56,579 nucleotides of DNA, taken from Flavobacteriales bacterium UBA6057. GTDB taxonomy: Bacteria; Bacteroidota; Bacteroidia; Flavobacteriales_G; Salibacteraceae. Below are positions 18,101 through 24,512 of this stretch, one piece after another; within the stretch, counting starts at the first letter, position 1; each line of letters starts with the position of its first letter. A program made the position numbers and the translations under genes. The notes below the pieces were generated by a model. That model searched no databases, had not been told where the DNA came from, and saw only the letters and a list, made by a program, of their open reading frames with translations. The stretch spans positions 1 through 56,579 of the forward strand of contig DIYJ01000019.1 in assembly GCA_002428995.1 (NCBI GenBank), written 5' to 3'.

Positions 18101-18534
18101 TCCGAGTACCTTAATCCGGTGCCGGCCATGGTGCAACCAGCAGGAACAGTAAAGATGTAGTAGATCGAGGAACTATTCGGCTTGGGAACAATAATGGCGG
18201 ACTGCGTGGATGAGAAGTTTCCCAGCAAACCTGTGCCGTTTGTCATGATCGCGTGATTCGCATTCCATACCGTGCTTCCGTCCGTGTAGAACAGGAGATT
18301 CCCACCACCATCGGAGATGGTAGCGCAACCTTCCTGGGTAACCATTTGGCCATTGAGCAGCGGAACCGGTGTTCCACCTCCATTGAAATCCAATCCTGCG
18401 TTTTGCCCGAAGTACCAAATGTTTGCTTCTCCCTGTGCCTTTGCGCTCAAGCTGAGGAGAACAGCAATACAGCAGCAAAGCAGGGTAATGAATGACTTGG
18501 AATGGGGGTGCATTGGAATTCTATCTACGCTCAA
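15172..18534 (-). CDS. Large T9SS type B secreted protein, paralogue 2
   Basis: This 1120-residue product has the same order as its neighbour: signal peptide (LLCCCIAVLLSLSAKAQ), propeller-like N domain with WYFGQNAGLDFNG and LLFYTDGSTVWNANH, PKD domain (FWNFGDTASG), eight LGxDTxLCxG repeats and the type B end domain (IWIPRAFTPNSDTKNEVF to TLIR). Identity between the two is highest in the last repeats and C terminus and lower in the propeller domain, so the ligand-facing end may be diverging. This is the first gene of the pair in transcription order. Its start is 148 bp from the divergent DUF389 gene. Confidence 0.88.
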   Translation of the reverse strand: MSVDRIPMHPHSKSFITLLCCCIAVLLSLSAKAQGEANIWYFGQNAGLDFNGGGTPVPLLNGQMVTQEGCATISDGGGNLLFYTDGSTVWNANHAIMTNGTGLLGNFSSTQSAIIVPKPNSSSIYYIFTVPAGCTMAGTGLRYSEVDMSLSGGLGAVTTVKNILLTTATCEKVTAVAHANGTDYWVICHAPGTAINTYQITSAGVNTTSVPSTSAANSTTAGYLKASPDGTLVGRGSNGVVEVMNFDASTGILTPYFSITNSGLNYGVEFSQTGNRFYYYDIGVGVYQVDLTLGSAAAIVASNTFIGSTAPNQGYGMQIGPDGKIYVTEYQVSFLSVINDPDSLGASCNMVAQQLPLGGGTGSTGPGICRIGLPTFIQTFFLAPTLTVEDTCFSDTTTLTAYSPSADSVFWNFGDTASGTNNVAQGDTVEHIFSSPGTYQVGTVTYFTNTTGLFGFVDSVFDTIEVTIHPLPEIELGNDTVLCQGDSLTILNSNTVLNMTYLWSDGSTDEFLPIAAADTYYVEVTTLCGIAYDTIVIDSVLPSMVDLGPDSILCTGDTVVFDVEVAAGNYIWQDGTPGSPYEATTTGQYAVTATGLCNTSIDTVELYFVDPATSNFPPDTTFCNGQTVDLVTFADSATFLWHDGSTDSTFTASIADTFKVTVTNACGVFTDSVIVTIDFPLPVDLGNDTVLCAGTSFPLHADLPGNNTYLWSGGVMIDSITVDEPGTYWLEATNTCGIYSDTVEIDGEVVPNIELPERTLLCEGQTFPVEVPFSRSSYLWNTGSQDSGIVINSTGVYKVTVTNLCGVDQDSIEVVYDAPLDIDIGDVYELCEGDSLKLSVYAPNEPEYKWNNGSASSLYTVTEQGFYSVTVTNACGSFTDETAVYIERKPKPELPTDTVLCKGEEWSVLISQFYSGYQWQDGSQKHRYLISEPGRYTLKKWNRCGVRIDTLLVEYRDAPEIDLGADTVVCPSIEPVTLELPEQQGVSVLWSDESEDWVRSIEDPGVYEVMLTDDEYGCSSTDEVLIDECPVAIWIPRAFTPNSDTKNEVFLPELNYVTRYNLKIFDRWGAQLFTTINPDVGWDGTYQGILQPEGVYVYILEFKVEGMTRQKLTGAVTLIR

Positions 18535-18682
18535 AGTTAACAGAGATGATGAAAAAAAGGTTGTAACATTTTGGACTTCAAAAACTTACGACAGCTCCAT
18601 CTACGAGAAGACCCATTATTCTGGAATTCTTTTGCCCGGATCGTCCATTTCCTTCGCACTTTAGTCAGATCAATTCACTTCT

Positions 18683-20128
18683 ATGGAGCAGAATCCAGAA
18701 CCGGTCAAGGAGCCGCAATCACGAGATTTAGACGCAATAAATCCGCGCAGGTTGTTCGTTCAGTTGATCCTATTTCTCAGAACCAGACTGAGTTTGGAAG
18801 AGGACAAAGCGGACCCGGAGGAAACGATCGAATACATACGCAAGGGAGTAGAATTCAAAGGCACCAATATTTGGATTCTCATCTTCGCCATCCTTACGGC
18901 TTCCATCGGCCTGAACATGGACGCGGCAGCGGTGATCATCGGAGCCATGCTTATTTCTCCCCTGATGGGTCCCATCATGGGATTTGGCATGGGCGTGGGT
19001 ATCATGGACTTCGATCTGATCAAGAAATCAGCAAAGAACCTCGGATTGATGGTCTCGGTATCGGTCATTACCTCCGCCATCTATTTCTTCATCAGCCCCT
19101 ACAACGAAGCTCAATCGGAGCTATTAGCGAGAACAACACCCACCATTTGGGATGTGCTCATTGCGCTCTGTGGCGGTTTGGCGGGCATTGTTGCGGGATC
19201 AAGAAAAGAGAAGAGCAATGCGGTTCCCGGTGTGGCCATTGCTACAGCGCTGATGCCTCCACTGTGTACGGCAGGTTTTGGCCTGGCCACGGGTAACCTG
19301 AGCTACTTTTTCGGAGCCTTCTACCTCTTCCTGATCAACTCCGTGTTCATCAGCCTTTCTACGATGATCATTGTGCGGTTTCTGCGCTATCCCAGAAAGC
19401 AGTTCATTGATCCGGCCAGAGAAACCCGGGTCAAGCGCTACATCGGTGTGTTTGTGGTGATCATCACCTTGCCTTCGCTTTACATTGCTTACAACCTAGT
19501 GCGTAACTCCATCTTCGAGCGGGAGGCACGCTTTTTTGTCACGGAGAACTTTGTGTTTGATCATGCACAAGTGATCTCGAAGCAGTTTTATGCCGATGGC
19601 GAAAACCCGAGGATTGAAATCGCCCTCATTGGTGAACCCATTTCGGAAGATCTGCTGGCAAGCCTCCGCAAAAAAATGCAGCAGAACGATCAGCTTACGG
19701 ATGCGGAGCTGATCGTAAGACAGGGCCCAATCCAGGAGCAAGGATTAGACTTGGAGACGGTTCAACTGATGAACCAGAGCATGAAAACGGGAATCATCGA
19801 GGATCTGTACAAAAAGAATGAGGCTGTCATTCAAAGTAAAGATCAGCGCATCGAGACCTTGGAGGCTGAAATCGTGAGGCTGCGCCAAAATGAGCTCCCT
19901 GTTGAAAAATACCGTGATCAGATGCGCGCACTTTACCCAGATGTGAGGCAGTTCACGATCATGAAAAATCCGATGATCCAGTGCGAAGAAGATCGCATGG
20001 ATACGGTCACCTTCGCCTACGTGGACGTTTCCAGACGCCCTCGCAAATCAGAAGTCAAGAAAATGACTGCATGGCTAAAGGCACTCACTGAGGCTGATTC
20101 GCTTAAACTTGTGATCCAAGCCAACTAA
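18683..20128 (+). CDS. DUF389 family membrane protein
   Basis: The 481-residue protein has the DUF389 membrane core at about residues 60-245: IWILIFAILTASIGLNMDA, AAVIIGAMLISPLMGPIMG, FGMGVGIMDFDLIKKS and GVAIATALMPPLCTAGFGLA. The helices are rich in Gly and Pro. After a last helix near residue 260-275 comes a soluble C-terminal half (about 290-481) with a coiled-coil stretch (KDQRIETLEAEIVRLRQNE). The molecular function of DUF389 is not known. The antiporter gene starts four bases after the stop, so the two are almost surely co-transcribed, which suggests a role in ion or pH balance. Confidence 0.85.
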   Translation: MEQNPEPVKEPQSRDLDAINPRRLFVQLILFLRTRLSLEEDKADPEETIEYIRKGVEFKGTNIWILIFAILTASIGLNMDAAAVIIGAMLISPLMGPIMGFGMGVGIMDFDLIKKSAKNLGLMVSVSVITSAIYFFISPYNEAQSELLARTTPTIWDVLIALCGGLAGIVAGSRKEKSNAVPGVAIATALMPPLCTAGFGLATGNLSYFFGAFYLFLINSVFISLSTMIIVRFLRYPRKQFIDPARETRVKRYIGVFVVIITLPSLYIAYNLVRNSIFEREARFFVTENFVFDHAQVISKQFYADGENPRIEIALIGEPISEDLLASLRKKMQQNDQLTDAELIVRQGPIQEQGLDLETVQLMNQSMKTGIIEDLYKKNEAVIQSKDQRIETLEAEIVRLRQNELPVEKYRDQMRALYPDVRQFTIMKNPMIQCEEDRMDTVTFAYVDVSRRPRKSEVKKMTAWLKALTEADSLKLVIQAN

Positions 20129-20132
20129 GTAC

Positions 20133-21443
20133 ATGACTGTCTACGAATTTGTGATTGCCGGCTCGGTAATCGTCATCCTCAGCTACTTCTACAACCTGAT
20201 CGCCAAGCGGTCCAACATCCCTTCTGTATTGATGCTGATTGCCACGGGCATGGTCATCAAGCAGGCGATGATTTACTTCGGAGTAGTACGCGTGAACTGG
20301 TTTCCGGTGCTGGAATTGCTTGGAATTGTAGGGCTGATCATGATTGTTTTGGAGGCTGCATTGGACCTGAAGCTGGAACGCAAGAAAATGCCCCTGATTG
20401 GGAAATCAGCCTTGATCGCCTTTCTCGGCTTATTGATCGCGAGCGCAGTGGCCGCGTTCATCATCATGTTGATCATTCCGGGTTTCACCTGGATGCAGGC
20501 CATGATCTATGCCGTTCCCTTGTCAATCCTCAGCAGCGCCATCATCATTCCAAGTGTGAGCTATTTGCCCGAACACAAGAAGGAGTTGAGCATTTATGAG
20601 AGCACCTTCAGCGACATCATGGGCATCATGCTCTTCTATTTTCTGATATCGCTGGCCGAGCCAGGGTCCAGTTCTGATGCCGTTGGAAGCTTCTTTTTAA
20701 GTCTTCTGCTCACCATCGTCATCTCAGTCATTGCTACCTACGGACTGATCTACATTTTCCAAAACATCAAGACCCAGGTAAAGACCTATTTGCTGATCGC
20801 CATCCTCATTCTGCTCTACGCGATTGGCAAGCAGTTCCATCTGTCAAGCCTCATCATCATTCTGATCTTTGGGTTGGTCATCAGCAACTCGAAACTCTTT
20901 TTCCCCGGGTTCCTGAAAAAGACACTGAAGCAGGAAGATGTATCTCTTTTGCTCAAGGATTTACACGTTGTCACTGTGGAGTCAGCCTTCATTGTAAGAA
21001 CCTTCTTCTTTGTCATATTCGGTGTCACCATCGTCCTCAGTTCGCTCCTGAGCATCAAGGTCATCTTGGTGTCGGTATTGATCCTGGCTTCCATTTATGC
21101 CATCCGATTTGCGATGTTTCAGCTCTTTTTTGGCCGGGACATCTTCCCTGAGGTGTACATCGCTCCGCGTGGATTGATCACCGTTCTGCTCTTCTTTGCC
21201 ATCCCGAAAGAGATGCAGAATCCTGAATTCGACAACGGCATCCTGCTCTTTGTGATCATCGCCACCAGCCTGGTGATGACCTGGGCCATGATCAAAGCCA
21301 GCGGCAAAGACGTGGATGAAGAAGTCCTCGAAATGCTGGAAAGAGACCAGGAAGGTCAAGCGGCTTCCGCGGGTTCCAACAGCTCGGAATCAGGGGATGA
21401 TGTACCACCTACACAGCCAGAAAGCGACACTCCTCACAACTAA
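20133..21443 (+). CDS. Cation/proton antiporter (CPA family, NhaP/KefB-like membrane domain)
   Basis: The 436-residue protein has about 12 hydrophobic segments, starting FVIAGSVIVILSYFYNLIA and IPSVLMLIATGMVI, with the central YESTFSDIMGIMLFYFLIS helix carrying the acidic residue typical of Na+(K+)/H+ exchangers and RGLITVLLFFAIP near the end. No TrkA-N or TrkA-C domain is present; a hydrophilic tail of about 45 residues (EEVLEMLERDQEGQ onward) ends the protein. It should exchange Na+ or K+ for H+ across the inner membrane. It forms a two-gene unit with the DUF389 gene. Ion specificity cannot be read from sequence. Confidence 0.82.
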   Translation: MTVYEFVIAGSVIVILSYFYNLIAKRSNIPSVLMLIATGMVIKQAMIYFGVVRVNWFPVLELLGIVGLIMIVLEAALDLKLERKKMPLIGKSALIAFLGLLIASAVAAFIIMLIIPGFTWMQAMIYAVPLSILSSAIIIPSVSYLPEHKKELSIYESTFSDIMGIMLFYFLISLAEPGSSSDAVGSFFLSLLLTIVISVIATYGLIYIFQNIKTQVKTYLLIAILILLYAIGKQFHLSSLIIILIFGLVISNSKLFFPGFLKKTLKQEDVSLLLKDLHVVTVESAFIVRTFFFVIFGVTIVLSSLLSIKVILVSVLILASIYAIRFAMFQLFFGRDIFPEVYIAPRGLITVLLFFAIPKEMQNPEFDNGILLFVIIATSLVMTWAMIKASGKDVDEEVLEMLERDQEGQAASAGSNSSESGDDVPPTQPESDTPHN

Positions 21444-21491
21444 TTGATCTTACCTGCTGTTCCTTTCATCGACCCGTTCAAATTAATTATG

Positions 21492-21510
21492 TGTATATAC
21501 ATTAAATGTA
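21492..21510 (+). promoter_or_regulatory. Overlapping palindromes upstream of the nitroreductase gene
   Basis: TGTATATACA (21492-21501) is a perfect palindrome and overlaps a second, TACATTAAATGTA (21498-21510). Both lie where the -33 box and spacer of the -7 box at 21517 should be, so a bound dimer would block the promoter. A redox- or ligand-sensing repressor is plausible, but none is adjacent. Confidence 0.5.
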
Positions 21511-21516
21511 ATTGTA

Positions 21517-21524
21517 TATATTTG
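21517..21524 (+). promoter_or_regulatory. -7 box TATATTTG
   Basis: Exact TAnnTTTG match, 17 bases before the nitroreductase ATG at 21542. The upstream spacer contains two overlapping palindromes. Confidence 0.55.
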
Positions 21525-21541
21525 CCCTTAAGTTTTAACCC

Positions 21542-22126
21542 ATGACATCAATCGAACAAAAAACACCGGATACAACCCACAACGTAGCGCCATTTATTAC
21601 GAAGCGATGGAGTGCCCGAGCCTTTGCAGATCAAGCCATCTCAGAAGAAACGATGGCTACCCTTTTCGAAGCAACTTCATGGTCGGCCAGCAGCATGAAT
21701 GAGCAGCCCTGGAAGTTTCTCTATGCTTACAAAGGATCAGAAGCATTTGACCGCATGGCGGCATGCCTGATGGATGGGAATCGCGTTTGGGCACAGAATG
21801 CTCCCGTGATGGTGTTGAGCCTGGCACGCAAGACTTTCGACCGCAATGGAGCGACCAATCGACACGCCATGCATGACTTGGGAGCGGCTAACACAACATT
21901 GCTCTTACAGGCTGCCGAACTGGACATTTACGGCCACATGATGGGAGGCTTCTTCATGGACAAGGCAGTGGAAGCTTTCGAAGTTGACACAGAAGCCTGG
22001 GAAATCGGATGCTTCATCGCACTAGGATACCTGGATGATGCGGAGACACTCGAAGAACCTTTCAAAAGCCGCGAACTTGCCCCAAGAACACGCAAATCAA
22101 TCTCAGAATTCACCCAAAAACTCTAA
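21542..22126 (+). CDS. Nitroreductase family protein (FMN oxidoreductase)
   Basis: The 194-residue protein matches the nitroreductase fold. It has RWSARAFADQAISEE near the N terminus (FMN phosphate-binding Arg cluster), ATSWSASSMNEQPWKFLY (isoalloxazine contact; the usual S-N-QPW pattern), MHDLGAANTTLLLQAAELDIYGHMMGGF in the middle and the CFIALGYLDDAE strand near the C terminus. Such enzymes use NAD(P)H to reduce nitro compounds, quinones or other acceptors as cytoplasmic dimers. It is first in a run of three same-strand genes (GNAT 3 bp later, then pirin). The palindrome-covered promoter suggests induction by a small molecule or redox signal. Confidence 0.88.
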   Translation: MTSIEQKTPDTTHNVAPFITKRWSARAFADQAISEETMATLFEATSWSASSMNEQPWKFLYAYKGSEAFDRMAACLMDGNRVWAQNAPVMVLSLARKTFDRNGATNRHAMHDLGAANTTLLLQAAELDIYGHMMGGFFMDKAVEAFEVDTEAWEIGCFIALGYLDDAETLEEPFKSRELAPRTRKSISEFTQKL

Positions 22127-22129
22127 GCC

Positions 22130-22420
22130 ATGGAATTCACCTACACCCAAGAAGAAGAAAGCTCAAAAGGACTCTTTGTACAAACCCACGAAGGAACCGT
22201 CACTGCAAGACTCACCTACAGCAGGATGGATGACAACAACATCATTGTTGACCATACCGCAGTAGATCCGGCCTCCACGGGCATGGGAGCCGGCAAGGCG
22301 ATCGTTTTCCACCTGGTAGAATGGGCGCGTGAAAACAATCAGAAAATCCTTCCGCTCTGCCCCTTCGCCAAAGGTGTATTTGACCGCACACCAGAAATCA
22401 GAGACGTTCTGCGTGGATAG
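22130..22420 (+). CDS. Small GNAT-like N-acetyltransferase (YjdJ/GNAT_acetyltr_2 type)
   Basis: The 96-residue protein matches the short GNAT family: a beta strand NIIVDHTAVDP followed by the acetyl-CoA pyrophosphate loop region STGMGAGKAIVFHLVEWARE, then ILPLCPFAKGVFDRTPE. The conserved CPF segment is typical of the YjdJ/NATD1 group. It starts three bases after the nitroreductase stop, so the two are translationally linked. The substrate is unknown. Confidence 0.82.
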   Translation: MEFTYTQEEESSKGLFVQTHEGTVTARLTYSRMDDNNIIVDHTAVDPASTGMGAGKAIVFHLVEWARENNQKILPLCPFAKGVFDRTPEIRDVLRG

Positions 22421-22428
22421 ACAAATCA

Positions 22429-22489
22429 ATCAGATAATCAGATGATGAACCACCCATTCAAACTCAGCTGATCTGCCCAATTATCTGAT
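22429..22489. repeat. Inverted repeat and ATCATCTAAT-type simple sequence
   Basis: ATCAGATAAT (22429-22438) is the exact reverse complement of ATTATCTGAT (22480-22489). Similar ATCATCTAAT words repeat up to 22513, just before the pirin gene. It could form a stem-loop in the nitroreductase-GNAT-pirin transcript. Confidence 0.45.
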
Positions 22490-22523
22490 CATCTAATGAA
22501 CTAATCATCTAATCAAAAAAGCT

Positions 22524-23393
22524 ATGAAACGAAAAGACTTCATCAAACGATCAGCACTGGGAGTGGTAGGTGGTCTGGCGGCCGGGAAACTGGTGGCGGA
22601 GAACCTCTCAATTCCTTCTGCTGGCGATGAACATTTAGGCTTCAATCACTTACCTCCAAAGCCAGCAAAAATTATGGAAAACATGGTTTTACACCGCGCC
22701 AACTCGCGCGGACATGCCAACCACGGTTGGCTCAATTCTCACCACAGTTTCAGCTTCGCCAATTATTACAATCCTGAACGCATGCACTTTGGGGTGCTTC
22801 GGGTATTGAATGACGATCAGGTAGAAGCAGGGCGAGGCTTCGGCACTCATCCTCACAACAACATGGAAATCATCTCTATTCCACTAGAGGGTGACCTGGA
22901 ACACAAGGACAGCATGGGCAACACTGCTGTGATCAAGCAAGGCGATGTGCAGGTGTTGAGCGCTGGAACGGGCATTCAGCACAGCGAGTACAACAAGAAC
23001 AAGGACCGACAAGTCAAGTTTCTGCAGATCTGGCTGTTTCCGAACAAGAAGAACGTAAAGCCTCGCTACGATCAAATGAGCTTCAACGTGGCAGACCGTC
23101 ACAACCGCTTGCAGCAGGTGCTTTCACCCACGCCAGAAGATGAAGGCGTTTGGATTCACCAGGATGCGTGGTTCCACCTCGGCAAGTTTGATGCTGGTAA
23201 AAGCGTTCAGTACGACCTCAAGAAAAAAGGTAATGGCATCTATGTGTTTGTGCTCAACGGCAGCATGAAAGCAGGAGGTCAAACATTGGGCAAACGCGAT
23301 GGTCTTGGGGTTTGGGACTTGGATCAATTATCCATTGAAGCGACTGCTAACAGCGAAGTTCTGATCATGGAAGTGCCCATGGGGATGAGCTAA
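22524..23393 (+). CDS. Pirin family protein with an exported-type N-terminal leader
   Basis: The 289-residue protein has a pirin bicupin from about residue 54 (VLHRANSRGHANHGWLNSHH), with metal ligands H109 and H111 (FGTHPHNNME), H153 and E155 (GIQHSEYN). Many pirins bind Fe and some have quercetin dioxygenase activity. Usual bacterial pirins begin near the ATG at 22674 (M51). Here 50 extra residues precede it, starting MKRKDFIKRSALGVVGGLAA, which resembles a Tat leader (basic pair, FIK, then a hydrophobic stretch), though it has RK rather than the strict RR. Either an exported pirin or a wrong long start could explain this. It is third in a nitroreductase-GNAT-pirin group, with a terminator 20 bp after the stop. 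Confidence 0.85.
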   Translation: MKRKDFIKRSALGVVGGLAAGKLVAENLSIPSAGDEHLGFNHLPPKPAKIMENMVLHRANSRGHANHGWLNSHHSFSFANYYNPERMHFGVLRVLNDDQVEAGRGFGTHPHNNMEIISIPLEGDLEHKDSMGNTAVIKQGDVQVLSAGTGIQHSEYNKNKDRQVKFLQIWLFPNKKNVKPRYDQMSFNVADRHNRLQQVLSPTPEDEGVWIHQDAWFHLGKFDAGKSVQYDLKKKGNGIYVFVLNGSMKAGGQTLGKRDGLGVWDLDQLSIEATANSEVLIMEVPMGMS

Positions 23394-23413
23394 GCTTCTT
23401 TCAAATAGGTTTT

Positions 23414-23453
23414 AAAAAAGGCGACACCGGAATAGTCCAGTGTCGCCTTTTTT
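23414..23453 (+). terminator. Rho-independent terminator after pirin
   Basis: AAGGCGACAC pairs with GTGTCGCCTT, with six A before and six T after. It lies 20 bp past the pirin stop and can also act on the minus strand. Confidence 0.85.
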
Positions 23454-23474
23454 GTTGGAGTATGCTGAGAGCCC

Positions 23475-23518
23475 GTCACACTTCGAGACGTCCATTTTCA
23501 TGGACTCCTCAGTGTGAC
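23475..23518. repeat. REP-like imperfect palindrome
   Basis: GTCACACT (23475-23482) pairs with AGTGTGAC (23511-23518), GAG with CTC, and GTCCAT (23490-23495) with ATGGAC (23500-23505) around a TTTC loop. It makes a 44-nt hairpin with small internal loops between the convergent pirin and LRR genes. It resembles the GTCACACTGAG...CTTCGAAGTGTGAC intergenic palindromes that I recall from other Bacteroidota genomes. Confidence 0.6.
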
Positions 23519-23523
23519 TTTTG

Positions 23524-24447
23524 TTAGAAGCGGATGTCTGTGTTCTTGAGCTTCTTTTGGATGCGGGCTTGTTCTTCGGGAGAGAAGTTGTTGTCGACCA
23601 GAATGAGTGTCTTCAGGTTCTTCATCTTATGGAGCTTCTTCGGCATCTTGGTCAGCTGGTTCTGGCTTAGAATCAACAGCTCCAGGTTTTTCATCTTGGT
23701 GATGGATTCTGGCACTGAAGTCAGTTGATTACCTCCAAGGGAAAGCGACTTCAACTCTTTCAGGTTAGCCACTTCAGGATGCAATACCTCGATGGCGTTG
23801 TTCTGAAGGTTTAGATCTCGGAGGTTACCAAGGGTATACAGCTCCATCGGAATTTCAGTAATCTGATTCTTGGCGATGTTGAAGGTCTTCAGCTCTTGCA
23901 ATTGTCCAACGCTGGTTGGAATGCTCTTGATCTTGTTTACGTCCGCATCGAGGACGCGGAGCTGGTTGAGTTTTCCAAGCTCTTCGGGAAGACTTTCCAG
24001 CTTGTTGACGGACAAGTACAAGGATCGCAGATTACTCAGGTTGGTGATTTCCCTGGGAAGTCGGGTGAGCTTGTTTTTCTGAAGCTTCAGGTTCTCAAGT
24101 TTCACAAGCCCGTCCACGTCATCAGGCACTTCGCTGATGCCAATCTGGCGAAGATTGAGAATGCGCAGGTTGGGCAATTGGAAAAGCTCATCATCCAGAA
24201 CAGGGATTTTGTTCTTCATGAGATTGAGCTCACCAAGGTTCTCATACTTACTGATGCCGGCTGGCACCTCGGTCAAACCTGTTTGACGCAAATTCATGCG
24301 GTAAACCTGCTGCGGATTCTGCTTTTCCGCATCGTGAAAGAAATAAATGATCTCCCGTTCGCTGAGTTCAGCCAACATCGAATCCTGGGCGGAAAGGCTG
24401 AGGTTGAAAACAAGAACGGTGAGAATGAAAGGATAAAAACGTTGCAT
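23524..24447 (-). CDS. Secreted leucine-rich repeat protein 1
   Basis: The 307-residue protein has a signal peptide (MQRFYPFILTVLVFNLSLSAQ), a short helical cap (SMLAELSEREIIYFFHDAE), then about ten 23-residue leucine-rich repeats of the LxxLxLxxNxLxxLPxxI type from about residue 50 to 290. No sorting domain or lipobox is seen, so it is probably periplasmic or released by another route. It is the last gene of the LRR-PhoX-LRR group on the minus strand. The cap sequence recurs in the second LRR protein at 29819, so they are paralogues. LRR domains bind other proteins; the partner is unknown. Confidence 0.82.
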   Translation of the reverse strand: MQRFYPFILTVLVFNLSLSAQDSMLAELSEREIIYFFHDAEKQNPQQVYRMNLRQTGLTEVPAGISKYENLGELNLMKNKIPVLDDELFQLPNLRILNLRQIGISEVPDDVDGLVKLENLKLQKNKLTRLPREITNLSNLRSLYLSVNKLESLPEELGKLNQLRVLDADVNKIKSIPTSVGQLQELKTFNIAKNQITEIPMELYTLGNLRDLNLQNNAIEVLHPEVANLKELKSLSLGGNQLTSVPESITKMKNLELLILSQNQLTKMPKKLHKMKNLKTLILVDNNFSPEEQARIQKKLKNTDIRF

Positions 24448-24458
24448 GACTTAAAATG

Positions 24459-24492
24459 TAAAAAGTCCGCCTGGCACATGGCCAGGCGGACT
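24459..24492 (-). terminator. Strong terminator after the PhoX-like gene
   Basis: AGTCCGCCTGGC (24464-24475) pairs exactly with GCCAGGCGGACT (24481-24492), with a TTTTT run on the minus strand. It lies between the PhoX-like stop and the LRR 1 start, so LRR 1 may have its own promoter or depend on read-through. Confidence 0.85.
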
Positions 24493-24512
24493 GAGTAAAC
24501 GATAAGGTGGTC

